NCBI RefSeq assembly: GCF_963678635.1
Contig: NW_026971280.1
Span: 1-64,000 of the forward strand
Reading direction: 5' to 3'
DNA from: Symsagittifera roscoffensis
Taxonomy: Eukaryota; Xenacoelomorpha; Acoela; Convolutidae
Length of the DNA stretch: 64,000 bases
Shown in pieces: positions 1-10,582 of this stretch; position 1 is the stretch's first letter; every line of letters starts with the position of its first letter. The notes under the pieces are model-generated. The model was given only the letters and a program-made list of their open reading frames with translations. It searched no databases and was not told the origin of the DNA. The position numbers and the translations under genes were made by a program.

Positions 1-1298
1 CTTGTTTAATATTTCTCACCTTTAAAGCTTTTCACTTTATTTACTGTGGCAAACTACAGGTTCTTTTTCATACGATGAGTTTACGTGCTTTTCTATAAGA
101 TATATTGAATAAAAGATGGGTAAAGTTCAGAAGTTTCCCTGAGATAAAAAAAGTGAAGTTGAAACGAAGGGCTCTATTTAGCTATCTTGTAATTCTACTG
201 TGCATTGTGTTTCCAAGTTTTGTCATAAATGATGACAAAAAAATGCATTGTGGTTTGTTTTAATCTTGAATTCTGCGCCATGAAAATATTTTTTCAAATG
301 CTCTTATGCACAATGATAGTAAATTAGTTCTGTGGTTGCGTTGAAATTGAGCGTCTGTTTTCCAGCAAATGGTTGTACTTCTGAATCAAAAAATTTAAAC
401 CCGAGCCATTCTTTTTCTTTTTCGAAAAAAGAACATTTGTCCATTTCACCTCCATGTTGCTTTTACCGAGAGTTCTAAAGAACCAGCAAAAAAAACGGAT
501 CTTTTGAGCTACTTCGTAGTCCAATGGAATTTCGTAGATTGTAAAATTTAATTCGTTAATTCGGTTTTTTCATTTGCATATTTACTTTCGCACGCTTGTT
601 TTCGATCTACAGTTTTCTAAAAAAATTTTTGTTCTTACATGTGGTATAGGTAGTTTCCTTCGTTAGGCATATGTTCGATAGGGTCGCAGATTTGTAGATC
701 TTTGGAGTTTACAGTTCTGCATGTTAAAAATAATTTCATCAATAAGTAATTCTAGTTTTTCTTGCCCATGAGCTAATACCAACATTCTCGTAAAATCGAT
801 GTTTTCTTTTTGAATTCGATCTCAACTTTTTCTATTCCGTTGTTTCCCATATAGGAATTTGGTGCGTTCAAAGCTATTTTCATCGGTTTCGTAAATGATG
901 CTTCTGAATTTTTTTAAAAACTGATAAATGAGAAGCTTAAAATTTTGAAGCGGGCATTTTTTTGATTGAATACCTTTTACTCTCTGCGACAGAGGCTACA
1001 AAAGAAAACTGCTTTTTTTTGTCTGCTTTTTTGAGATCTTGCTGTTAAAAAACCTTGTGTTTTTGTCTGCCCAGATCATAATTTTGCGTCTGTTTCATGT
1101 CTTCTCATCCTGACTTTTAGCTGTCGTTGTCCGAGTTAATTTTGGTTAAACTAGAAAAAATTAAAATGCTAGCTCTTTTGGCTCCAAGTTTTGGCTCGAA
1201 TCGTTATTTGAGTGCGCCATAAAATATTGACCTAATAATCTAACAAATCTAAAACGTTATAAGAGTGAAAATAATAAAGCTGACTTAAAAACGTATTC
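1..1298. other. AT-rich non-coding DNA, nothing recognised
   Basis: I see no convincing exon, RNA gene or repeat unit here on either strand. It is probably intronic or upstream sequence of the GPCR gene whose TM3 exon begins near 1780. The exons for TM1 and TM2 are not visible and may lie before the window. Confidence 0.4.
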
Positions 1299-1306
1299 TA
1301 TATAGG

Positions 1307-1676
1307 CAGGGGCGGATTTCTATATAGGTGGACGTTTCTTCTTTCAGCGATTCGACTCCCTGCCGACCCCTTTGTACTATTTTGAGACATCTATACTTGG
1401 TAACGGATCCAAATTTGAGAAGGGAGCGTACGCGCCAAAAAAACTCGCGCCGAGTCAAAATTTTCCAAAAAAAGCCTAAAAACGCCTTTTTTGGCCTGTT
1501 TTTCAAAGTTTTGCCTGCGCCAAAAATGTTACCAAAACAGGGTTTTTAGTGCTTTGGGAGAGCTTGAATAATCAATTTAGTCGACCTTCGACCTAAAAAA
1601 AAGGTCAACAAAATTTTAGAAAATTTGTTGAAAATCCGCCCCCCCCCCCCTCGAGAAAATCCTAGATCCGCCCCTG
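1307..1676. mobile_element. hAT-like MITE (370 bp) with 8-bp target duplication
   Basis: The element begins CAGGGGCGGAT and ends ATCCGCCCCTG, perfect terminal inverted repeats of about 11 bp. It is flanked on both sides by the 8-bp direct repeat TATATAGG (1299-1306 and 1677-1684). An 8-bp duplication and CAGGG-type ends are typical of non-autonomous hAT transposons. A poly-C tract lies near the right end. No transposase is encoded. Related decayed pieces lie near 2258-2450, 7643-7735, 7895-8275, 8589-8690 and 16915-17100. Confidence 0.85.
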
Positions 1677-1779
1677 TATATAGGTAAAATAACGTGAACT
1701 GCGTCTTTTTGTGTACGCTGTCTTTTTGATGCGAGGTGTCGAACTCCGTCTGAAAGATTTTGCTCATTTGCTTGCCTAG

Positions 1780-1915
1780 GTTATTGCTTCTTAATGGAGA
1801 GTGATATGCAGTGCAAGTTTCAGTACCATATGTCCGTTTGGATCTTTCTCACCCCTGATTGGCTCGCAGTACCAGTGTCTGTTGATCGCCTCAACGCAAT
1901 CCAGTTTCCTGTCTG
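1780..1915 (+). CDS. GPCR exon: extracellular loop 1 and TM3 with DRL motif
   Basis: I read an exon of a seven-transmembrane receptor from a CTAG acceptor (1776-1779) to a donor at 1916 (GTACGT). Its frame gives a Cys (1812-1814) followed exactly 24 residues later by Asp of a D-R-L triplet (1884-1892). This is the spacing between the conserved TM3 Cys (3.25) and the DRY Asp (3.49) of rhodopsin-like GPCRs. The stretch between them is hydrophobic with two Trp. The exon ends with TG of a Trp codon, and the exon at 7361 supplies the missing G and continues Y-K-Q-N-C, so the splice is in frame. An acceptor closer to 1811 is possible. The ligand is unknown; a peptide receptor is a guess. Confidence 0.72.
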
Positions 1916-4259
1916 GTACGTATGTCAGACAATTAACTGATCTTGATTTCAGTGTTTCAACTTCTGAAATCGTATGTTTGTTGACTGTCTTTAAATTGTT
2001 TTCTCAAATTTAAAACCAATTAAGCACTCTTCTGCTACAGAAGAAAACAAACTCTATAGACGCAGTTTGAGTGTTCTCTCTCTAAACTTCACGTTGGAGA
2101 GATGTTACACTGTCCTTTTTTGAAACATGAACATTTTTTATTAACAATATAGTTTTTGAAGAATACATCAATTTTACTCTCCAAACATGTGTAATCTGAA
2201 CGTTATGGTAATTTGTATAACTAACTTTTTTCAAAAGTGATAAAGTTCTATCAAGTATTTGACCCTCTCACCAACCAAAGGGTCTCCCCTTTGGTATTAT
2301 TTTAAGAAATCCATTTCAGGACGACCAACCATAAAAATATTTCTAAATATACTAAATATACTAATTTTGAAGGAGAGCATTTTCCAAAAAGTGCCAAAAA
2401 ACGAAAATCAGTTTCTCGGAAACTCAATTTGGTCGATCTAAAAAAAACACTTCTGACTCTGACTTTTTTAAGTCCTAACATTCTTAAAATAATTTACATT
2501 CCCGAGTTGACCTCCATACACCGAAAATGCTTGTCATACAATTCCATACATCAAGTGAATGGAAACATTTTTGTCATGCAATTTTTGTACAATTTCGAAA
2601 ATGGTTGAAAAAAAATATAAACTAGATTCTGCGGCTGTTTGATTCTAATAAAACAGTATGGTGATGAAAAAACAGATGTTTTTGTTTTTGCAAAAAAAAT
2701 GCTTATCATACAATTCCCAAATATGGAAAATGTATGACTAGAATTTTTTAGTTGGAGACACAATTTTTGAAATTGCCCTAAACATTTTTTTGTTTTTTTT
2801 AACCGCAAATCGATTTTTGTACGTAGTCCTGGATACACTAACGTAGTCCTGGATACACTAACGTTGGAGTTTTTTTTTATTTTTTGCGTACTTACTTTTT
2901 TCGAAAACGTTGAAAGCTCCTTTTTTTCTATGGCATGTTTAAACATGCCTTTATCAATGATCGTTAAAAATTTTGCCAAAATTTAAAAGTTTACAAATTT
3001 CTTTCGTTATACCATTTGTGAAATACAGCTTAAGTCGTTTTCTATGCATTATAATTGCAAGACCCGTCCAACTTTTGGTGCTTTGAATAAACCAAGGTGT
3101 TTGTTACTTGCGTTGGGTACGAACATGGCCCAAAATTTTTCAGAAAGTTATTTTAGAAAAAAAACGTTTTCGTTTATTGAAAAAATACTCGTTATACATT
3201 TTTAAATTATAGAAAACTGCTTATCAACGAACTTTCATACACTTTTCTCTACGCATGGAATTGTATGGTAAGAAGTTTTTCATATATGGAAATTGTATGA
3301 TAAGAAGTTTTTGTCAACCCGGATTCTTTAATTCATGATTTTCGTTTCAGAAAATTGCTGTGTTCATAATCAAGTTCTGAAAACAAAAGAATAGCAAATT
3401 CTTCAATCAAAGAAATGTAGTTTATTCAAAATTTGCTGTCAAGTAAGCTAAATGGAACAAATTTTTCAAAAACAAACCATACCCTAAAGGGCTTGGCAAA
3501 AATTTTGATACTGGCAAGTGTTTTAAATAATTTGTTTACTTAAAAACTTTTCAAAAAGGATAGCCAGTGAATGTGCTAGTAGCGCACACTAGTCCAACCA
3601 TTTTTGCAATAAAAGTAAAAATCGAAAACAAACAAAAATGGTTTTCGGGTGAAGCCGGGAGGGCACCAGTAAAAGCTCTCGAACTTGTTTGCCAAAATTA
3701 GCGCAACCAAAAAAAAGGTCTGTCAGAAAACTCTACTCTAAATTGGTCTTTTAAGAGTAGCCAAAATATCAGATCAATTTTTCTTGACCGTTTTGAAATT
3801 TTTTGGAATCCGTTATTATGAAACCGTTTTTTGATTATGATACCACGTTTTACCAACTAAGCTTTTCTCTGAGTGCTTGAAATTGAGCGAAAAAAAAACA
3901 ACGTCATTGTTTCTTCGCTTCATTTGATGAAGTGGATCGAACAATTGGTGAGTTAACAAAAATCATGAATAAGTCTGACAAAAAAGTCCAAAAGCTACTC
4001 AATTGATAACTTTGACAAATGACGCCAAAAACTGTCCTGCTTTTTGAAACATCAAACTTCAACATAAACACAATCGAAGAACCAAAAATAGAATTATAAA
4101 TGAAACAATTATCAAGACTGTAGGGATTAGTATTTTGAACTCAAAACTTTAAAGCTTAGGGGACCAAGTTTACATAAATGTACAGCGGCACACATAACTA
4201 TTAAGTAACAATGCTAAAATATATTAATTTCATATTTGGAGAAAAACTAAGGCAACAGA
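1916..4259. other. GPCR intron, first part
   Basis: This is AT-rich intron sequence without coding signal. At about 2258-2450 there is a decayed piece related to the MITE at 1307-1676, with the shared wording around a CTTTGGTA-TATT stretch and a GGTCGA-CTAAAAAA end. Around 2820-2865 a 22-bp block beginning ACGTAGTCCTGG is repeated in tandem twice. Confidence 0.5.
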
Positions 4260-4936
4260 AACGCCGCTAAGAGAACGATCTGATTTCTTTAACAAAAATC
4301 TTCACCAGGGTTGTGAATTTAATTTTTACCACGCAAAATGTCTCAAGGGAAAAAAGCTTAAATTGAGAAATCTGATGATCGCTGCTAATTTTTTTCTACA
4401 ACCACTTCAAAGTCAAGTATAATGCGTATCGCGGATTCATCTTTCGAAATACTCATTTTCGAAATACTCAAGATTCGTGTTGCGTCAAAACGTCTACTTT
4501 TATCCTCATCACGCAAAACGTAAGCAATGGGTGTAAGACATCTTTGAACTGGAACGTACATAGCGTATATTTAAAAAATATAGTATGAACAGTAGAAAAA
4601 CTTCAGACATAGGGTCGCAAAAAGAGTTTGTCGCGGCGTTACGTCCGAGGTACTCCTCGATCTTTACGATTTACTGAACCCACGTTTTTTGATGGGGCAG
4701 GAATGGGAAAGCAGCAGTGATTATCCACAGTTGTTTCCTATTTTCTTTTTTGTCCGAATACGTTCATAACAATTGTTTTGTGCGCAGCGCCATGAAATTG
4801 GTTTATACGGCAGAACTCGTTGTTTAAATTGAGTATATCTTTTAAAATGCGATAGATCAAATGTTTTGATGGTAAATAATATTTTCATCCTTTTTTGGAG
4901 ATTTTTACAACAATGGACTGCCACCAAGTGTTTCCA

Positions 4937-7280
4937 GAAACAAACAAAACTGCTCGTATCAGGGCGAGTCCCTGAATGTTCCGACTGCCTTTTAAAGTTT
5001 ATGGAGCAGCAGTAATAACAAAAAAAATAAATGTAATAAAATAAAATGAAATTTTTTCTTCTGAAATTTGAATCTTTTTTAATGAAAAACATCCCCCCAC
5101 ACACCATATAAAGTACAAAAAGATAAATTTCGCTCCTTGTAACAAATCAATTATGGCAAATAAGCTTTTTTCAACCAATTTGGAACAATTTCTAAGACGG
5201 ATTAACTCTCCGCTTACGCGTTAATAGCGCGAAATATATCGCGCGTTGATTGTCCCAAATTGGCCAAAATGGCAATCTTTAAACCCCCGTGACTTTACAA
5301 AAAATGATCACAGATGAAATATATTTTCAAATTTGAGCTCAGGACAACAATACCTTTCGAATGATATGAAAAACATTCCGTCAAAAATGGCTAGTTAAAA
5401 AGTCGAAATTTGTCTGAAGAAAAAAAAACCCACCCCGAGCACATATATTCCGTTATTTTCGTATCGAAAGTCGGAACAATAAAATGAGCAAATAGTTTAT
5501 TAATCGTCGGAAAAAGCTGTTTGTTGTGGTAACTTAATTGTTTTGCTGATCGTTGGACATAATGCAATTATCAAGATAGTTTTAATTTCTCTGCCATGCA
5601 TATATTTGTCAACCAGATTAGTTAAAGCAAATTTAAAAATTTTTCTAGGTGACAAGGTCACTTTTAAAATTAATCCGACAAAATCTTTTTCTATCACTAT
5701 AGGACACAAATGCAATTTTTACCAATGGGTTTTGTACTGGACTGTTCTTGCTGGGCTCTGATATGATTTTTTGAAAAAAAATATCCAGGATTGTTTAGTT
5801 ATATCTTGAAAACCAAAAATCCACGGAGTTTTCTTTCCAATTATCGAAAAAAGCGAAGAAATATTTGTGCCTGGGTTTTTTATATTTTATCCAAACCACT
5901 TTCGATTGTTTTTCTAGCCATTTTGAAGGGATTTTTTTTATTTAATCTGAAAGATCTCCAGAGCTTATATTTAAAAAGCTTTTCGGCTTGTGATTTTTTC
6001 GTAAAGTTATGCAAGTTTAAATATTGCTAAATTGGGAAAATTTACGCGGGACAAAGTTTGTGCTATCATCGCGTAAGCGAAGATATAATCCATCCTAGAA
6101 ATCGTTCCAAACTAAAATGGAGCTGCTATGCTATTTTGTTTTATGCGAAATGATTGTTTAGTTATATCTGGAAAACCAAAAATCCACTTTAGCCAATGGG
6201 TCTCTTTTAAACGGCTTTGTACTGGACTGTTCTTGCTGGGCTCTGATATGATTTTTTGAAAAAAAATATCCAGGATTGTTTAGTTATATCTTGAAAACCA
6301 AAAATCCACGGAGTTTTTTTTCCAATTATCGAAAAAGCGAAGAAATATTTGTGCCTGTTTTTTTTTATTTTATCTAAACCATTTTCGATTGTTTTTCTAG
6401 CCATTTTGAAGGGATTTTTTAAATTTAATCTGAAAGATCTCCAGAGCTTATATTTAAAAAGCTTTTCGGCTTGTGATTTTTTCGTAAAGTTATGCAAGTT
6501 TAAATATTGCTAAATTGGGAAAATTTACGCGGGACAAAGTTTGTGCTATCATCGCGTAAGCGAAGATATAATCCATCCTAGAAATCGTTCCAAACTAAAA
6601 TGCTATGCTATTTTGTTTTATGCGAAATGATTGTTTAGTTATATCTGGAAAACCAAAAATCCACTTTAGCCAATGGGTCTTTCTTAAACGGTTTTGTACT
6701 GGACTGTTCTTGCTGGGCTCTGATATGATTTTTTGAAAAAAAATATCCAGGATTGTTTAGTTATATTTTGAAAACCAAAAATCCACGGAGTTTTCTTTCC
6801 AATTATCGAAAAAAGCGAAGAAATATTTGTGCCTGTTTTTTTTTATTTTATCTAAACCACTTTCGATTGTTTTTCTAGCCATTTTGAAGGGATTTTTTTA
6901 TTTAATCTGAAAGATCTCCAGAGCTTATATTTAAAAAGCTGTTCGGCTTGTGATTTTTTGGTAAAGTTATGCAGGTTTAAATATTGCTAAATTGGGAAAA
7001 TTTACGCGGGACAAAGTTTGTGCTATCATCGCGTAAGCGAAGATTTAATCCATCTTAAAAATCGTTCCAAACTAAAATGGGGCCGCTATGATATTTTGTT
7101 TTATGCGAAATTCTTTTGGTGTATTTGCATAGCTGTGGGCATGGATTTCAAAAAAGACAAAAACAACGTGAAATTATTTCTCATTTTATTGATTTTTTGA
7201 AACCAATATTACTACTCCATAGACGTCAAAGGGCGTTCGGAACATTCAGGGTGTCACCCTGATACAGGCAGTCTTGTTTC
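4937..7280. mobile_element. Inverted-repeat-bounded element (foldback/MITE-like), unit A
   Basis: About 75-80 bp at 4937-5019 recurs in reverse complement at 7207-7280. Both ends contain GTATCAGGG followed a few bases later by CCCTGAATGTTCC. The ends therefore form an imperfect terminal inverted repeat around about 2.3 kb, with tandem ~480-bp repeats inside. No transposase is visible, so I read it as a non-autonomous DNA element or foldback element. I cannot define a target duplication. The same element is present in unit B at about 11260-13603. Confidence 0.55.
5730..7118. repeat. Three tandem ~480-bp repeats, unit A
   Basis: Three head-to-tail copies start at TTTGTACTGGACTGTTCTTG near 5731, 6216 and 6693, giving periods of about 485 and 477 bp. 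Each contains CGCGTAAGCGAAGAT and a poly-T rich middle. Small ORFs recur in each copy but change length with single-base indels, so I do not call genes. The same triple array recurs in unit B at about 12053-13441. Confidence 0.85.
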
Positions 7281-7360
7281 AAGTTTCAATTCAAATCTTT
7301 CCAATCAAGAGAGTTAGCTGAGACATCGAAATGCAAAAATTAGTTAACTTGGGTTTGCAG

Positions 7361-7634
7361 GTACAAACAAAACTGCACAACCAAAACGGCGTGGTACTTG
7401 TTAGCACCCCTGGTTGCTATGGTTGGACTTATCTTGGTCCCCATTTCGGCGTTCATAGTCAGAATTGACGATGGCATAAATGTGTACTGTTCGAACAAAA
7501 ATGGAATCGTCGAGAATATGGTGGGAGTTGTGGGCATTCCGCCGATCTTGGCTGTGTCGGTGGCGACTCTGGCTCTGCTGTATATCATTCATGGGCGCAA
7601 CAAGAAATCAAACAACGCAACTGACGATAAAGAG
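7361..7634 (+). CDS. GPCR exon version A: TM4, extracellular loop 2, TM5, loop 3
   Basis: The exon runs from acceptor TTTGCAG (ends 7360) to donor GTTAGA (7635). The reading frame set by the TM3 exon gives a hydrophobic TM4, an extracellular loop with Cys (NVYCSNKNG), a hydrophobic TM5 with paired Pro at its start, and a short basic third intracellular loop (HGRNKKSNN). The loop Cys is the expected partner of the TM3 Cys. The exon enters in phase 2 and leaves in phase 0, and its length, 274 nt, is not divisible by three. It joins in frame to the TM6-TM7 exon at 17235. Its twin at 13684-13957 differs by one residue (Ala here, GCT at 7551; Val there). Use of both exons in one mRNA would shift the frame. 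Confidence 0.8.
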
Positions 7635-7642
7635 GTTAGAGT

Positions 7643-7735
7643 CAGGGGCGTTTATAGGATTGGGGCTCTTTTTCAAAACATTTTCAAAAATTTTGTCGAC
7701 CTTTTTTCTTAGGTCGACAAAGTTGATTTTCTGAG
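7643..7735. mobile_element. MITE end fragment abutting a splice donor, unit A
   Basis: CAGGGGCG starts only eight bases after the donor of the TM4-TM5 exon. The following bases match the reverse complement of the right end of the MITE at 1307-1676, including a GTCGACCT...AGGTCGAC hairpin. Only one end is preserved. The unit B counterpart is at about 13966-14058. Confidence 0.6.
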
Positions 7736-7894
7736 CTCTTTGAGTTTTTAATTTTAGCTCATTATCTTCAAAGTAGGATCATGAGAGTAAAATTTTAAGC
7801 TGATCTATTTCAATCGACATTTTACTACCATTGAAGGAAAAAAAGCGATTCACTCAACTTATAAATCACAGATTTGGAATGAAGTATAAGTACA

Positions 7895-8275
7895 AAAATG
7901 TTAAGTACAGAGGGGGCAGACGTCCTTTTTTTCAAGGATTTGATCACCTGACTAGCCAAAGAGTCCCCCTTAGTACTATTTCAGGACCTCCATTTAGCTG
8001 GCTTACCCTAAAGTTATTCTAAAGACGCCTTCGTAACTAGATTTTTTGGCCGAAACTGTCCAAAAAAGACTACAATGCCGTTTTTGACATTTTGTTCAAA
8101 AACTTACCTGCGGCGCAAACATCTGGCCAAAAGAAAAACTTTTTTGCTTCAGGAGAGCTCGGAAAATCAATTGCGTCTACTCAAAAAAAGTTCAACAAAG
8201 TTATCAAATTTTTGTTTGAAAAATCAACACCCCCCCCCTGAAAAAAATCCTAGATCTTCTCCTAAATTTGAGTGA
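7895..8275. mobile_element. Decayed MITE copy, unit A
   Basis: The block shares the order of the MITE at 1307-1676: a GTACTATTT stretch, an AAAACGCC/GCCGTTTTTGAC middle, a GAGAGCT...AATCAATT stretch, a poly-C tract and a CTAGATC end. The terminal inverted repeats are eroded. In unit B (about 14218-14602) the poly-C run is several bases longer, one of the few differences between the units. A left-end piece of the same family lies at 8589-8690. Confidence 0.5.
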
Positions 8276-10582
8276 AAAACCATGGTTGTACTACGGGATA
8301 GACAGAAATGCTTTTTTGAGTAAATTGATTATTTGAGCACAGTATGTTGGTGATCAAAAACGAGCAAAATTTGTTTTATACAATTGTCATGTGTGAATGT
8401 TGTATGATCCACTTTTTTGATTTAGAAAACAAAACCATTGATTTTATAATCATAAAACTTTAAAACCGTAAAATAGACCAAAAATGTGCATAAAATTTGC
8501 ATAAAAATAGTTTGCTTTCTTAACAATCTGTATGAAAATAGTATGATAAACAAATCTGCATACACTCCAGGTATGAAAATGTAATAAAGGGGCGATTTCA
8601 GGGAGTTTGGAGGCAGAGGCATACGCTTCCTCCTCCCTTCAAAGATTCAATTCCTTCGTCAACCCTTTTGTACTTATTTGTTGCAGAGACAATTCAACCA
8701 CATACATTTCAGACTATTTCAACTATTTCAACTACAGACAGTTCAGCCACAAAAACTCTGACAAATCAACCAAAGACAGCTCATCCAATTTAGATCAAAG
8801 AAATCAAATCAAAACAAAATTAAAATTTCTAATTTGATTAGAACCAGGGTTTAAACTATTTAATATAGAAGTTTTTGACAAGGAAGAACAAATTTCAAAA
8901 ATAAAAACGCACAAAAAATTCCGCTGTGAAAGTTTATGATATATCTTCATTAAAGGTGATTTTTAGGTTCTTTTGTAAATGGTCCCAATTTGTAGTTCTT
9001 TGCGTGTTGCTCAAGTTACTCGTTGACAAAGGAGTGTTAGGGTTTTGCCTTTCTAGTAATATTACCGGCCATCACTCTCTCTATATTGATGTCGACATTT
9101 TTTGCTCATCTTTAAAACGTGCTATGTAATTGAAGAGTGATGGAGGTATATCTGAAGCGTCTCTAATCGGAGCTTTTTGAAAAGCAATGTTAAATCACAA
9201 GGGAGAACGAATGCCAAGTAGGTAAAAATTTTGCAAAAAAAACATCGTCTGTGTACTTGCACGAAAATATATGTTTGTGTACATTTCGTCATAGTGACTT
9301 CGTATCATGCTGTATTCTTTTACACCAAAGAGATGAAGAGTCTTGGTTTTGTCGTTGCTTCATAAACAGGCAAGTCAATTTGTGCACTGAAAAAAACCTG
9401 CACGGGAGCGTTACCGTTGTTTGTGGCTTTTTCTCGGATTTCGTAGGCAAATTTCTTTGTTTGAATTTTTAATAGGTGCTCGGTTTTTAAGATAATTTTT
9501 TGCTGTTTGTCAAATTAACCCACCGTTTTGCTGTTTTTGAATGTACATTGTTGCCATTTAATAAAATTTTTTAAGATGAAGATGTTTTTTTCCGCGTGCA
9601 GATAGAATGAATTTCAAATACGTCAACTGCTGGTTAAAGTGAGTGAATGAGAGTGGTTCAGATGATAATCAAACATTCACTAAACCTATTTAATAATTGA
9701 AATTGACCAACTTTGACTGTACTAAAAGACCACTTGATTGCTTACATTAGGCCTTAAATTCGATACTGGTTTCTGGTTGAACCATGATTTATTCGCAATT
9801 ACATTTTTCTTTCAAAAAATATCAAATTTCAACTTAATTTTTCAACCATTTTTTTTAAATTACTTGAAAGATGGTTGCATCCTACCACGCCTTAGGGCAA
9901 TAATCGGTAGGGGTGTCTGAAAAAGCTTTGACTAATATCCTTTTGACCACCTGTAAAAATCATAATTTCGGTTCTAAATTCATGCTTGTTGATCGACGTT
10001 TGAGTATTTGTTCCTGCTTGATTTTTTTTCAGCGACTACTCCAAACTTGGAAACAATTTTAGTTGTCTAATATTACGTGAAATTAAGTAAGTATTGGTTC
10101 TGTTAAACTGAAATGTTTCATACGCATTTGAAAGGAGTTTTTTATAAGCCGTCTAAATAAAGCTTTGATGTTTTGTCGCAGTTGAAAACTTTTTGCCGGC
10201 ACGTTTAAAAACATTAAAATTTTCTGAAAAATCTTTAGCCGAGTTGTCTCAGTCATTTTGATTGAACTGTCCTAATTTGAAAATGGCTGAGTTGTCTCAC
10301 CGCAGTGTCTGAATGCGATTAACTTATGACATCCATTTTTTGGCCGACCTACGTTTCTTTTTTTCTAAAAGCGCCTTGGGCACCTATACGGTTGTTTTGA
10401 TTTGCCATTTTTTGATCAAAACTCTTCAAAACGTGCACCAAACTGGCTTTTCTGACCTATATTTTGCAAAAATTTGCCTGCGATGCAGAAAGTTTTGTTA
10501 AAATAGGGTTCTTAAATATTGTGATAGTGCTCCGAAAATCAGTTTAGCCGACCTAAGAAGAATTCGTCAAAATTTATTCGAG

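Larger units (their letters stand above)
4260..10578. repeat. Tandem segmental duplication, unit A (~6.32 kb)
   Basis: From AACGCCGCTAAG at 4260 to AATTTATT at 10578 the sequence is repeated almost base for base at 10583-16906, an offset of 6323 that drifts by a few bases. Four bases, CGAG, lie between the units and match neither flank, which suggests end joining with filler DNA. The unit contains a GPCR exon (7361-7634), an inverted-repeat element and several MITE pieces. Apart from these I see nothing coding in 8700-10578. The very low divergence means a recent event or an allelic/assembly duplication. Confidence 0.95.

Noticed and set aside
1801-2013. 70-codon ORF in another frame over the TM3 exon
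   Set aside because: The frame that continues into the next exon and has the Cys-24-DRL spacing is a different one.
4721-5107. 128-codon ORF on the minus strand, repeated at 11044-11430
   Set aside because: Its duplicate is only a copy made by the 6.3-kb duplication, so identity is no evidence. It overlaps the end of the inverted-repeat element and shows no domain or codon bias.
5791-6497. Short ORFs (60-96 codons) inside the 480-bp tandem repeats
   Set aside because: Lengths change with poly-T indels between units, and no protein features are visible.
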